Positions 42,093-49,834 of a stretch of 64,000 nt of DNA are shown here, in pieces. The first letter of the stretch is position 1; each line of letters opens with the position of its first letter. Made by a program: the position numbers and the translations under genes. The notes beneath the pieces were generated by a model. That model had not been told where the DNA came from, did not search any database, and saw only the letters and a program-made list of their open reading frames with translations. The stretch covers positions 124,001 to 188,000 of the forward strand of contig NZ_LMOO01000001.1 in NCBI RefSeq assembly GCF_001424195.1, given 5' to 3'. The DNA is from Cellulomonas sp. Leaf334 (GTDB lineage: Bacteria > Actinomycetota > Actinomycetes > Actinomycetales > Cellulomonadaceae).

Positions 42093-42979
42093 ACGGACCT
42101 CCGTGCTGCGAGCCGGGCCGCCACGTCGTCGTCGAACCCGGCGAAGAACTCGCCCACCCGGTCGGTGAGCTCGCTCATGCCGTCGCACGCGAACAGGATC
42201 GGCTGGTAGTGGCTGATGTCGTACGCCAGGGTGGCCATCTGGTCGAAGTCCACGGGCCGGATGTCGGCCCCGCGGAACTCCTCGATCTCGCCGTAGGAGG
42301 AGAGCAACCCGGCACCGTAGGCGCGCAGCTCGCCGTGCTCGTACATGACCCCGAACTCGATGGTGAACCAGAAGACGTCGGCCACGTACTGCAGGCCCTC
42401 GGCCGTCTCGCACCGGCGCGCGGCCTCCCCGGCACGGCGCTTGACCTCGGCGATCGCGGGGTTCGCGAGCAGATTGCAGTGCCCCACGACCTCGTGGATG
42501 ATGTCCGGCTCCGGCGTGTAGAGCGGTTGCGACGGGTGCCGCAGGTACTGCGTCGAGTGGAACACCCCGTCCGCGAGCGACCCGTAGAACACGTCGAGCG
42601 GCACCAGTCCCGCCGCCGGGTGGAGCCGGAACCCGCTGAGCGGGTCGAGCCCCGCACTGACCTCGTCGAGCTGGGGCACGTGGTCGGTGGGCAGCGCGAG
42701 GGCTTCCTTGCCCTCCAGGTAGCCGCGGATCGCGAGCCGCTCGTGCTTCGGCGCGAGCTCGCGGCACACGGTCGCCCAGATCTGGTTCTCGGAGTCGGTG
42801 TAGTCGACGGTCGGCACGGGTTCGCCGGGCTGCCACGCGAGCGCCGGCGCGGCGATCTCGTTCCGGCGACGGCGGTAGGCGTCGTCGTTGGCGCCGGGGT
42901 GGTCGTCCGCGAGGTGCACGGTGGCCTTGCCGTCCTCGTCCGCGGTGACGGGAGCGTAGAGCTGGCCTTCGTCGAACAT
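42089..42979 (-). CDS. phhA: Phenylalanine 4-monooxygenase
   Basis: A 296-residue iron- and tetrahydropterin-dependent hydroxylase converting phenylalanine to tyrosine. The iron ligands His162 and His167 (PDIIHEVVGHCNLL) and Glu208 (FTIEFGVMYEHG) are all present, and the length fits bacterial single-domain enzymes. ATG 42979 starts MFDEGQLYAPV; longer in-frame starts give no family sequence. It would feed tyrosine into the neighbouring aromatic pathway if a transaminase is present elsewhere; none is in the window. No pterin dehydratase is nearby. Confidence 0.95.
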   Translation of the reverse strand: MFDEGQLYAPVTADEDGKATVHLADDHPGANDDAYRRRRNEIAAPALAWQPGEPVPTVDYTDSENQIWATVCRELAPKHERLAIRGYLEGKEALALPTDHVPQLDEVSAGLDPLSGFRLHPAAGLVPLDVFYGSLADGVFHSTQYLRHPSQPLYTPEPDIIHEVVGHCNLLANPAIAEVKRRAGEAARRCETAEGLQYVADVFWFTIEFGVMYEHGELRAYGAGLLSSYGEIEEFRGADIRPVDFDQMATLAYDISHYQPILFACDGMSELTDRVGEFFAGFDDDVAARLAARRSV

Positions 42980-43027
42980 GCGATCCGTTCTACGCCACAA
43001 GCGTGACCGACGCATCCCCCACACGGG

Positions 43028-43972
43028 TCAGGAACCCGCTGCCGCCCCCGTGACCGCCTCGTGCTTCTCGGCGTCCGTCGGCGGTTCCCACTTCTGGAGC
43101 GTCTGGATGAGCCAGAACGCGACGAACAGCCCCAGCTCCCACAGCTCCGCGACGATGCCGGCGTACGGGGAGTGGAGCACGAGGTCCAGGACGGCGGCGA
43201 TGAAGATCCCGCCACCCACCATGAGCCAGAAGATCCACTGGTAGATGCCGGTGCCGTCGCCGCCCTTCCCGGACTCCGCGCGTCTCCGCGAGGCCGCCGT
43301 GGGCGGTCGCAGGGAGCCGGTCCTCGCCGGCCAGGCGTAGCTGGCGACCGCGGTGGCCATGCTCACGATGAGCAGCAGCGTCGCGGCGAGGTGGACGTTG
43401 TCGAACGACGTCCCCTCGAACGCCCTCCACACGACCAGCGCGACGAACGCGATCGCGAACAGCGTGGAGACCAGGAAGAACCACCTGGCCACGGCGTTCC
43501 TCCGCAGCTCCCGGTACGCCCAGTGACCGGTCGTCGCCTCCACGACGAGGAAGGCGGCGGTGACGATCAGCACGGCCGCGATGGTGACGCGCAGGGACGC
43601 GACGACGTCGGCCCGCTCCTGATCCGTCCCGAGCTGCGCGAGGGACCGGGCCAGCTGCGTCGGGACGAACGCCACGAACAGCGCGTAGAAGCCGGCGAGG
43701 TTCAGCGCGTAGTCCTCGAGCGCCTCGCCACGGTAGGCGACGAGGCACACCGCGATCCCGACCATGCAGCCGACGAACACGTCCCGCATCGGGCCCAGGT
43801 AGTAGGCGCTGATGGAGCCCTGGATGGAGTCGAGACCGAAGGCGAACGCTGCGCCGAGCAGGCCGGCCAGCAGGAGCAGGGGGAGCGCGACGAGCATGGT
43901 GCGCAGGTGGCGGTAGGTCTCGTGGGCGAAGTACGGGTCACCCGAGGACGTGAGCTGTTCGTGGGTCGCCAT
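43028..43972 (-). CDS. Multi-pass membrane protein of unknown function
   Basis: A 314-residue integral membrane protein with about eight hydrophobic segments, starting with LVALPLLLLAGLLGAAFAF and including DVFVGCMVGIAVCLVAY and WFFLVSTLFAIAFVALVVW. A cytosolic charged loop (PPTAASRRRAESGKGGDG) splits the last two segments from the rest. I see a distant likeness to DUF998-type proteins through GSISAYYLGPMRDVFVG but no firm family. It is a single gene, 48 bases downstream of the phenylalanine hydroxylase start region on the same strand. Confidence 0.8.
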   Translation of the reverse strand: MATHEQLTSSGDPYFAHETYRHLRTMLVALPLLLLAGLLGAAFAFGLDSIQGSISAYYLGPMRDVFVGCMVGIAVCLVAYRGEALEDYALNLAGFYALFVAFVPTQLARSLAQLGTDQERADVVASLRVTIAAVLIVTAAFLVVEATTGHWAYRELRRNAVARWFFLVSTLFAIAFVALVVWRAFEGTSFDNVHLAATLLLIVSMATAVASYAWPARTGSLRPPTAASRRRAESGKGGDGTGIYQWIFWLMVGGGIFIAAVLDLVLHSPYAGIVAELWELGLFVAFWLIQTLQKWEPPTDAEKHEAVTGAAAGS

Positions 43973-44021
43973 GCCCGTGATGTTCCCCGCTGGTGGTGAT
44001 GCTCGCCAGGCGTGTCCGTCT

Positions 44022-44046
44022 GGCAGCCCTGAGCGACCGGGCTGCC
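44022..44046 (-). terminator. Hairpin downstream of the DUF2589/protease operon
   Basis: An 8-bp perfect stem GGCAGCCC/GGGCTGCC with a 9-base loop lies 75 bases after the stop of the caspase-like gene on the minus strand. There is no T-run, as is common in high-GC actinobacteria. It could end the operon before the membrane protein gene. Confidence 0.5.
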
Positions 44047-44120
44047 GGGCAGGTCAGCGCGTCGCGTGCTCGCCCTTCCCCTGCGCGGTGGACGCCATGG
44101 TGAAGGCGCACCCAACGCGC

Positions 44121-44777
44121 TCAGAACAGCTTCGAGTCGGCGACGATGGCCTTGTCTCGCAGGATCCACCGTTGCCCCCCGGTGTCGACGGCGGCGAATC
44201 GGTCCTCGAGCTTCCCGCCTCCCCACCCGAGCTTGGCGGCCGCCATCCACGCCGCGGTGAGCTCCGCCGACGACGAGTCGGCCTGCACACGAGCGAGAAA
44301 ATGCTGCTTGTCGGCCATGAATCCGGCGCCGAGCATCGCGTCGACCACTTTCCATCCGGTCACACCGCGGAACCCGAGCATGGTGCCCGCGCCGAAGAGG
44401 GTGTGGAGGTCGCGCACGAGGTCGTTGTCACCCAGCGTGCTGCAGCCACCCCAGAGCACCAGGGTCGGGCGAAGGCCGAGCTCGGCCGATCCGCGTTTGA
44501 GGGTCTTGGTGTCGCTGCCGACCTCGAGAGTGACCGCGTCAGGGCCGAACCGGACGCCGACGTCGCCGGACTCGTTGTACAACCGCCGCGAAGCGAAGTG
44601 CCCGCCGAAGAAGACCCAGTCGAACGAGCGGCCGAAGAAGCCAACGAGCTCGTCCATCGTCGGTGCCGGTTTCTTGATGGGGAGGGGCACGTCGAAGCCC
44701 AGGCTCTTGCAGCCCTTCTCCCAGGTCGAGGCGTCGGGCCGCGTTCCGAGGCACAGGATGCCGGTCGACTGGGTCAT
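44121..44777 (-). CDS. Caspase/CHAT-like cysteine protease
   Basis: A 218-residue protein with the signature of clan CD cysteine peptidases. A hydrophobic strand leads to His60 (DWVFFGGHFAS), and a second strand leads to Cys112 (PTLVLWGGCSTLGDND). The later GFRGVTGWKVVDAML matches the post-catalytic helix region of CHAT/caspase-fold domains. No other domain or signal peptide is seen. It is the last gene of a six-gene operon; its ATG overlaps the winged-helix gene stop (ATGA). Proteases of this fold often act by cleaving an effector encoded beside them. The substrate here is unknown; the DUF2589 proteins are candidates. Confidence 0.75.
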   Translation of the reverse strand: MTQSTGILCLGTRPDASTWEKGCKSLGFDVPLPIKKPAPTMDELVGFFGRSFDWVFFGGHFASRRLYNESGDVGVRFGPDAVTLEVGSDTKTLKRGSAELGLRPTLVLWGGCSTLGDNDLVRDLHTLFGAGTMLGFRGVTGWKVVDAMLGAGFMADKQHFLARVQADSSSAELTAAWMAAAKLGWGGGKLEDRFAAVDTGGQRWILRDKAIVADSKLF

Positions 44778-45388
44778 GACCGCTCCGATCTGCTGACGAG
44801 CTCCCGCCCGGACACGTTCCGCCGTTCCACCCAGCCTGCGGAATCCAGGCTCTGCAGTGCAGCAAGCAGCTCTGCGCGGGAGAGCTTGAGTGAAGCCCGG
44901 AGCGACGTCGACGACATCGGGCCCGCGGAGGCGTCGAGCGCTCTCAGGACCGCTGCGGCGACCGAGCCCTCGGCCGGTGCGGACGAGGGCGCCGGCGCAG
45001 AAGGCGCCGCGACGCCCGCGCGCCGACGAGTCGACCTCTCGCTGTCGGCCGAGGGGGAGAGGTCGCCGGAGCTTTCGGTGTCACCGATCAGGGAAGGCGC
45101 CGCGAGCACCGCGAGCCTGCCGAAGGCCTCCACGTACGGGAGCATGAGGGCGTGAATGGCGCGAGCACGTGCGCCGACGGCGGCGAACGGGGCGTTGTCG
45201 GCTGTTCCGCTGGCCTCTGCCCAGAGCCGTTGGCCGATCAGGGTGTCAGCGAGGCGGGTGTACGACTCGGCGCCCTCGGCGAACCCTGCCTCGACGAGTG
45301 ACCGCTCGAAGTGCACCAGCACCGCCTCGGCCGTCGACACGGTGGCCACGATGTTGCCCTCGAGCTGGCGGGCTGCCTGCTCGGCCAT
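44774..45388 (-). CDS. Two-part protein with helical N-terminus and C-terminal winged helix
   Basis: A 204-residue protein. Residues 1-100 are predicted to be helical (STAEAVLVHFERSLVEAG, RARAIHALMLPYVEAFGRLA). A Ser/Ala/Pro-rich linker follows. The final 60 residues resemble a MarR-like winged helix: AAVLRALDASAGPMSSTSLR, LSRAELLAALQSLDSAGWVE, RRNVSGRELV. It could regulate the operon or act as an adaptor for the protease encoded next. The start ATG 45388 lies only two bases after the preceding DUF2589 gene stop. Confidence 0.7.
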   Translation of the reverse strand: MAEQAARQLEGNIVATVSTAEAVLVHFERSLVEAGFAEGAESYTRLADTLIGQRLWAEASGTADNAPFAAVGARARAIHALMLPYVEAFGRLAVLAAPSLIGDTESSGDLSPSADSERSTRRRAGVAAPSAPAPSSAPAEGSVAAAVLRALDASAGPMSSTSLRASLKLSRAELLAALQSLDSAGWVERRNVSGRELVSRSERS

Positions 45389-45390
45389 GG

Positions 45391-45930
45391 TCAGTCGCCG
45401 GGTCCCGCGAGCTTGTGTTCGCTCGCAGCCACCTCGAGGATGTCGAGCGACCTCGCGAGCGCGGGCGGGAGGTCCGCCTTCTCGACCTCGACGGACACCT
45501 TGATCGACCCGCGTTCGTCCGTCGACCGCCTTCCGGTCAGCAGCTGGCCCCTGATCACGGGAACGGCACGGCCGGGCAGCATCGGTCGTGAGTCGGTCTC
45601 GGCAGGCTCCTGGACGGTGCTGACCTGGAACTCCAGATCGATCTTCGCGCGCTTGATGGCGATGAGCGGAATGTCCACCATGCCGAGGAGCGGGAGGCCC
45701 ACCCTGAACGACGCCTCGTTGTCGTTCTCGTCCCGCTTGCGGTAGGTGAACTCGACGACGCGGAGAGATGGTGGTCCACCTTCCTTCTCCGCAGGCTGGA
45801 ATCCCACCTCGTCGATGAACTCGACCGTCGCACGGGCCGCCCGGGCCTGGGCGTCCACGAGTGCCGAGAGGATGTTGCCGACCGCCTGCCCGAGCGTCAG
45901 CGACGCCTGCGGATCGATGAGGATCGCCAT
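45391..45930 (-). CDS. DUF2589 protein, copy 2
   Basis: A 179-residue protein. The N-terminal helix LGQAVGNILSALVDAQARAA with ATVEFIDEVGFQ is followed by RVVEFTYRKRDENDNEASFR and VGLPLLGMVDIPLIAIKRAK, then a strand-rich core, the DUF2589 pattern. The C-terminus ends with a helix-like LARSLDILEVAASEHKLA. The function of the family is not known. ATG 45930 follows one base after the previous stop; an upstream TTG at 45939 is possible. It shares clear likeness with the 202-residue protein at 46671-47279. Confidence 0.75.
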   Translation of the reverse strand: MAILIDPQASLTLGQAVGNILSALVDAQARAARATVEFIDEVGFQPAEKEGGPPSLRVVEFTYRKRDENDNEASFRVGLPLLGMVDIPLIAIKRAKIDLEFQVSTVQEPAETDSRPMLPGRAVPVIRGQLLTGRRSTDERGSIKVSVEVEKADLPPALARSLDILEVAASEHKLAGPGD

Positions 45931-45931
45931 G

Positions 45932-46648
45932 TCAGTCAACCGCTCTCGTCGGGTTCGACACGTTTCCTCCGAGCTGGATCTCCTCCATGCTCACCGTGAG
46001 GACGAGCTCACTGATCTGACTGTCCGGGACGCCCGCCAACGCCTCGGCGGTGACGGACACGTCGAGATCGGCCTGTGACGCCTTTCGTGCGTCTTCCAGC
46101 CTGCGGGCAGCGGCGCGCAGCTCACCGACCTCGGCACGCACGGTGCGCTCGAGCGACCCGGCGAGGTCGAGGCCCTCCAGGGCCCGTCGTGTGCTGACGG
46201 GCAGCGAGTCCACCAGCTTGGTGAGGTATCCGATCGTCGACCGGACCAGCTCCGGCTCGCCCCCCTCCGCGAGCAGGGCCCCCGGATCGATCACTGATGT
46301 CGGGTCGGTGACGGCGAGCCGTCGTTCGAAGGCGCCGACGACCCGCTCGTTGTCGAAGCGGCCGACGTCCTGGAGCACTCTCGGGACGACCCTCTCTCGG
46401 ATCGAGCGCAGCCAGAACTCGCCCAGCTCGGCCGGCTCGAGAACGGCGACCGGCTCCTGCACGGTCAGGACGGCGAACCGCATCGTCAGCTGCGCGCTGC
46501 GGATCGACACCCGGGGCAGCGGCAGCTGGGACAGTGTCGGTTCGCGCCTGTACGCGTCGAGGAGGTCGACGGTGAACGCGTCCGAGATGGTGTGGCTCTG
46601 CGCGAGGTCACGCATCAGACCACCGACGACGCTGCTCAGCCTGGTCAT
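45932..46648 (-). CDS. Unknown helical protein of the DUF2589 operon
   Basis: A 238-residue protein I do not recognise. It opens with MTRLSSVVGGLMRDLAQSHT, has one strand-like stretch VSIRSAQLTMRFAVLTVQEP that recalls the beta core of the DUF2589 neighbours, and then a long helical part with KLVDSLPVSTRRALEGLDLA and EVGELRAAARRLEDARKASQ. It ends with LVLTVSMEEIQLGG. The mixture suggests a divergent, helix-expanded relative of the DUF2589 proteins beside it. It lies 22 bases after copy 1, with a weak ribosome site. Confidence 0.65.
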   Translation of the reverse strand: MTRLSSVVGGLMRDLAQSHTISDAFTVDLLDAYRREPTLSQLPLPRVSIRSAQLTMRFAVLTVQEPVAVLEPAELGEFWLRSIRERVVPRVLQDVGRFDNERVVGAFERRLAVTDPTSVIDPGALLAEGGEPELVRSTIGYLTKLVDSLPVSTRRALEGLDLAGSLERTVRAEVGELRAAARRLEDARKASQADLDVSVTAEALAGVPDSQISELVLTVSMEEIQLGGNVSNPTRAVD

Positions 46649-46670
46649 CGCGGGAGCGCCGACGCTGTCG

Positions 46671-47279
46671 TCAGGCTGTCTTGGACTCGGTGATCGCGCT
46701 CTCGAGCATGTCGAGGATCCTGGAGAGCCCACCGGGCATGTCGTCCTGGGTCGCACGCACGTGGATCTCCATGGAGTAGTCGCGCGTCGAGCTCGTCTGG
46801 TTCGACGTGGACGTCTTGAACGCGGCATTGACCCGGAAGTCGAACTTCACCGGGGACCAGAACGCGCTGTAGCTCCCGCCGATCGAGGTGTCGAGCGAGA
46901 AGCTCGTGTTGGTGTTGCGCACGATGCTGTCCGTCAGCTTCGCCTTGAAGTCGATCGTCATCTCGTCAATCCGCAGGTAGGGGATCGGGACGATGGAGAG
47001 AAGCGGAACCGTCAGCGAGAAGTTTGACTTCGTATTGTTCTCGTCGAGCTTGGTGTACTCCAGAGTCACGTTGCGGATCTCGCCCGCATCGGCGTCCTGG
47101 TCGGGGTTGGTGAAGAGTGCGTCCGCCGCGCCGGCCGCCGGCTGCTTGAAGCCCACCTTCTGGATGAACTCGACGGTGCTCTGGGCTGCGAGCGCCTGCG
47201 CCTCGATGGCCGCCTTCATCGGCGCGCCGATGAGATGGCTGAACGGGATCTGTGACAGTTCCTCGACGGCTCTCGTCAT
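46671..47279 (-). CDS. DUF2589 protein, copy 1
   Basis: A 202-residue protein with the DUF2589 layout: an N-terminal helix (LIGAPMKAAIEAQALAAQST, VEFIQKVGFKQ), then VTLEYTKLDENNTKSNFSLT and VPLLSIVPIPYLRIDEMTID, then several amphipathic beta strands rich in Ser, Thr and Asn (RNTNTSFSLDTSIGGSYSAF), ending in GLSRILDMLESAITESKT. The composition is polar and less GC-biased than neighbouring regions. The pattern of paired beta strands could suit an oligomer or membrane-binding protein, but that is conjecture. Confidence 0.75.
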   Translation of the reverse strand: MTRAVEELSQIPFSHLIGAPMKAAIEAQALAAQSTVEFIQKVGFKQPAAGAADALFTNPDQDADAGEIRNVTLEYTKLDENNTKSNFSLTVPLLSIVPIPYLRIDEMTIDFKAKLTDSIVRNTNTSFSLDTSIGGSYSAFWSPVKFDFRVNAAFKTSTSNQTSSTRDYSMEIHVRATQDDMPGGLSRILDMLESAITESKTA

Positions 47280-47341
47280 GACGGCACCTCTGCTTCTCGC
47301 TCGTTCGTGAACTGCTGAGGTTCGCCCCAGCCCGTGTCATC

Positions 47342-47590
47342 TCACGTAGGAGGGTCGACCCGCTCGGCAGCGTCCTCGTCGAGAACCTCGAGCCGGACGG
47401 CAGGAACACGCCGAATGACGGCCCGTTTCGCGAGCAACGTGACCTTGGAACCGACGTTTGCGGGCAGCGACTCGGCCAGGGCGCGCGCCTCCTGCTCGCT
47501 CTTCGCGACGCCGAGAAGCAGGTATGTCTTGCCGACCTTCATGCGGGCGGAGTCGTCCCCGATGTTGAAGATCAGCACTTCCTCTGCCAT
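47342..47590 (-). CDS. Small protein leading the DUF2589 operon
   Basis: An 82-residue protein beginning MAEEVLIFNIGDDSARMKVG, followed by KTYLLLGVAKSEQEARALAE and LPANVGSKVTLLAKRAVIRR. It reads as a compact alpha/beta fold with alternating strands; I know no family. A very strong GAGGAGG lies before ATG 47590, so it is likely highly translated. It is first in the operon, followed after 62 bases by DUF2589 copy 1. Confidence 0.7.
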   Translation of the reverse strand: MAEEVLIFNIGDDSARMKVGKTYLLLGVAKSEQEARALAESLPANVGSKVTLLAKRAVIRRVPAVRLEVLDEDAAERVDPPT

Positions 47591-47793
47591 CGCTCCTCCT
47601 CGTCGAGGATGGGGCGGTAGTGGCTGCAGTCCAAGGCGCAAGCGGCCCCCCACAGGCCACAACAGCCACGCTCGCCACCGTCCACGATGGCCCTGTCCGG
47701 TTCGGGTGTCAATATCCGATATGTGCCGGACGCGCAACACGTGGGCGCCATTCATCCGGAGTTCCGGGGACGGGCTGCCGTACCGAGTCAGCC
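47591..47793 (-). promoter_or_regulatory. Promoter region of the DUF2589/protease operon
   Basis: On the minus strand, TTGACA (47712-47707) and CATCGT (47689-47684) are 17 bases apart and could form a sigma-70-like promoter. The perfect palindrome ATATCCGATAT (47712-47722) touches the -35 and is a striking AT-rich site in this GC-rich sequence, so it may bind a regulator. Short open frames here on the plus strand have no coding character. Confidence 0.5.
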
Positions 47794-47866
47794 GATCACA
47801 CGTACTGCTGCTGGTTCGCGTCGCCGTGGCAGCCCCACAAGGTTCACGCGCTGTCCGTGTGCGCGG
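47794..47866 (-). pseudogene. Decayed fragment of a ricin-B lectin (CBM13) C-terminus
   Basis: Read on the minus strand, this stretch spells NLVGLPRR or, after a one-base shift, LWGCHGDANQQQYV and a stop. This mirrors the last residues NLWDCHGGANQQWYL of the GH16 enzyme at 51681. At DNA level GTGAACCTT, GGGCTGCCACGGC and GCGAACCAGCAG line up with the functional gene. It has an in-frame stop and a frameshift, and likeness fades beyond about 47866. It is therefore a remnant of a truncated glycoside hydrolase gene. Confidence 0.65.
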
Positions 47867-48184
47867 GCGCGCCGCGCGGGTGCCCCAGTCGTCCGACCAC
47901 CTCTGGCGCTCCTTGAATGGCAGGAAAATCGGGACCCTAAACGATTGAACGATAAATGTTAGCGATAACATCGCCCCGTCGCGCCGGCAACGACGCCACG
48001 ACCGGGACCCGACCGGTGCGCGACGACGGTGACACCGCGACCCGGCGACCCGTCACCAGGCAGGGGTGTGCCTTGCCTGAGGACCATGCGCACGCCAGCT
48101 GCCGAGGGCACGACGGGCGCGATCCGCAGGACGTCGTGCCGGCGAGTGCCGGCAGCTCTCACGTCCCTGACCAAGGAGATGCAC
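47867..48184 (+). promoter_or_regulatory. Upstream region of the GH27 gene with LacI-type operator at 47956-47971
   Basis: The site ATGTTAGCGATAACAT (47956-47971) has perfect 6-base inverted arms around GCGA and is one base from the TGTTAGCGCTAACA type used by LacI-family sugar regulators in actinobacteria. The AT-rich flank AACGATTGAACGATAAATG could hold the promoter. The remaining 210 bases to the GTG start show no coding signal that I trust, so the mRNA leader is long. Confidence 0.6.
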
Positions 48185-49834
48185 GTGCGCACATCGAAGA
48201 GATGGTTCACGGCCGCCCTGGCCGTCCTGGCACTCACGCTCGTCACGGTGACGACCGACGCGGTCGCTCCACGACCCGCCCAGGCGCTCGACAACGGCGT
48301 CGCCCGGACACCGCCGATGGGCTGGAACACCTGGAACACGTTCGGCTGCAACATCAACGAGACGCTCATCCGCCAGATGGCCGACGCGATCGTGAACACC
48401 GGGCTGCGCGACCTGGGCTACAAGTACGTCGTCGTCGACGACTGCTGGTTCAACCCGAACCGCGACGCGCAGGGCAACCTGCAGGGAGACCCGCAGCGGT
48501 TCCCGAGCGGCATGAAGGCGCTCGGCGACTACTTGCACGCCCGGGGCCTGCTGTTCGGCATCTACCAGGGCCCGCTGGACCAGACGTGCGCGCAGTACTT
48601 CGACAGCTACCCCGGGTCCACCGGCAGCCTCGGCCACGAGTACCAGGACGCCCGGCAGTTCGCCGCCTGGGGTGTGGACTACCTCAAGTACGACTGGTGC
48701 TCACCCACCGGCAGCATCTCCGAGCAGGTCGCCAGGCTCAGCATCATGCGGGACGCGCTCAAGGCCACGGGCCGGCCGATCGTCTACAGCATCAACTCGA
48801 ACAGCATCCACGAGAAGACGGGCCCCCAGCGCAACTGGAGCGACGTCGCCAACCTCTGGCGGACCACGGAGGACATCACCAACGCGTGGGACACGGGCCA
48901 GACCAACGGCTACCCGATGGGCATCCAGAACATCGTGAACGTCACCGTGCCGATGGCCGGCTACGCGGCGCCCGGCGGGTTCAACGACCCGGACATGCTC
49001 GAGGTCGGCAACGGCGGCATGACCGACACCGAGATGCGCAGCCACTTCGCCCTGTGGGCCGTCCTGGCTGCGCCGCTCATGATGGGCAACGACGTGCGCT
49101 CGGCCAGCTCGGGGACGCTGGACATCCTCAAGAACGCGAACCTGATCGCGATCAACCAGGACACCCTCGGCCGGCAGGCGGTCCAGGTGTCCCACGACGG
49201 AACGCGTCGTGTGCTGGCCAAGCGGCTGGCCAACGGTGACGTCGCGGTCGCCCTGTTCAACCAGGGCAGCTCCACCACGACCGTCTCCACCACGGCGGCG
49301 GCCATCGGCAAGAGCGGCACCTCGTTCGGGCTGCGCGACGCGTGGACCAACGGCACCTCCACCACCACCGGGACGATCTCTGCGAGCGTCCCGGCGCACG
49401 GCACGGTCGTGTACCGGGTCAGCGGAGGCACCACCACCGACCCGTCGACCCCCACGACGTTCCGGCTGCGCAGCGCGTCGGCCGGGCGGTGCGTCGACGT
49501 CGACCGCGGCACCAGCACCAACGGCACCGGCATGTTGATCTGGGACTGCCACACCAACGCCAACCAGCAGTTCACGCAGGACGGCCAGACCCTGCGGATC
49601 CTCGGCAAGTGCCTCGACGTCCCGCCGAGCTCGACCAACGGCACCCGGGTGCAGATCTGGGACTGCAACGGCGGCACCAACCAGCAGTGGACGTTCAACG
49701 GCAACGGCACGGTGAGCAACGGCCGCTTCCCGTCGCTGTGCCTGGACGTCAACAACAGCGGCACCGCGAACGGCACGCCCGTGATCCTGTGGTCGTGCCA
49801 CGGCGGCACCAACCAGCGCTGGGCCCGGTCGTGA
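48185..49834 (+). CDS. Secreted GH27 alpha-galactosidase with C-terminal ricin-type lectin (CBM13)
   Basis: A 549-residue secreted enzyme removing terminal alpha-galactose (or beta-L-arabinopyranose) from polysaccharides. A signal peptide covers about residues 1-34 (LAVLALTLVTV, cleavage after PAQA). The GH27 barrel shows RTPPMGWNTWN, nucleophile Asp170 (VDYLKYDWCS), acid/base Asp230 (WRTTEDITNAW) and GGFNDPDML. A ricin-B domain with QxW-type repeats (NANQQF, GTNQQW, GTNQRW) fills the last 130 residues. GTG 48185 fits because AAGGAG lies six bases upstream, whereas the ATG at 48179 directly abuts it. It is coupled to the GH43 gene. Confidence 0.94.
   Translation: MRTSKRWFTAALAVLALTLVTVTTDAVAPRPAQALDNGVARTPPMGWNTWNTFGCNINETLIRQMADAIVNTGLRDLGYKYVVVDDCWFNPNRDAQGNLQGDPQRFPSGMKALGDYLHARGLLFGIYQGPLDQTCAQYFDSYPGSTGSLGHEYQDARQFAAWGVDYLKYDWCSPTGSISEQVARLSIMRDALKATGRPIVYSINSNSIHEKTGPQRNWSDVANLWRTTEDITNAWDTGQTNGYPMGIQNIVNVTVPMAGYAAPGGFNDPDMLEVGNGGMTDTEMRSHFALWAVLAAPLMMGNDVRSASSGTLDILKNANLIAINQDTLGRQAVQVSHDGTRRVLAKRLANGDVAVALFNQGSSTTTVSTTAAAIGKSGTSFGLRDAWTNGTSTTTGTISASVPAHGTVVYRVSGGTTTDPSTPTTFRLRSASAGRCVDVDRGTSTNGTGMLIWDCHTNANQQFTQDGQTLRILGKCLDVPPSSTNGTRVQIWDCNGGTNQQWTFNGNGTVSNGRFPSLCLDVNNSGTANGTPVILWSCHGGTNQRWARS

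Noticed and set aside
47620..47962. Short plus-strand open frames upstream of the GH27 gene
   Set aside because: They have no ribosome site or family pattern and run across the lectin remnant and the operator; treated as non-coding.
48029..48184. Upstream extension of the GH27 protein to 601 residues
   Set aside because: The extra 52 residues would place the signal peptide internally; GTG 48185 with AAGGAG at the right distance gives a normal signal peptide.
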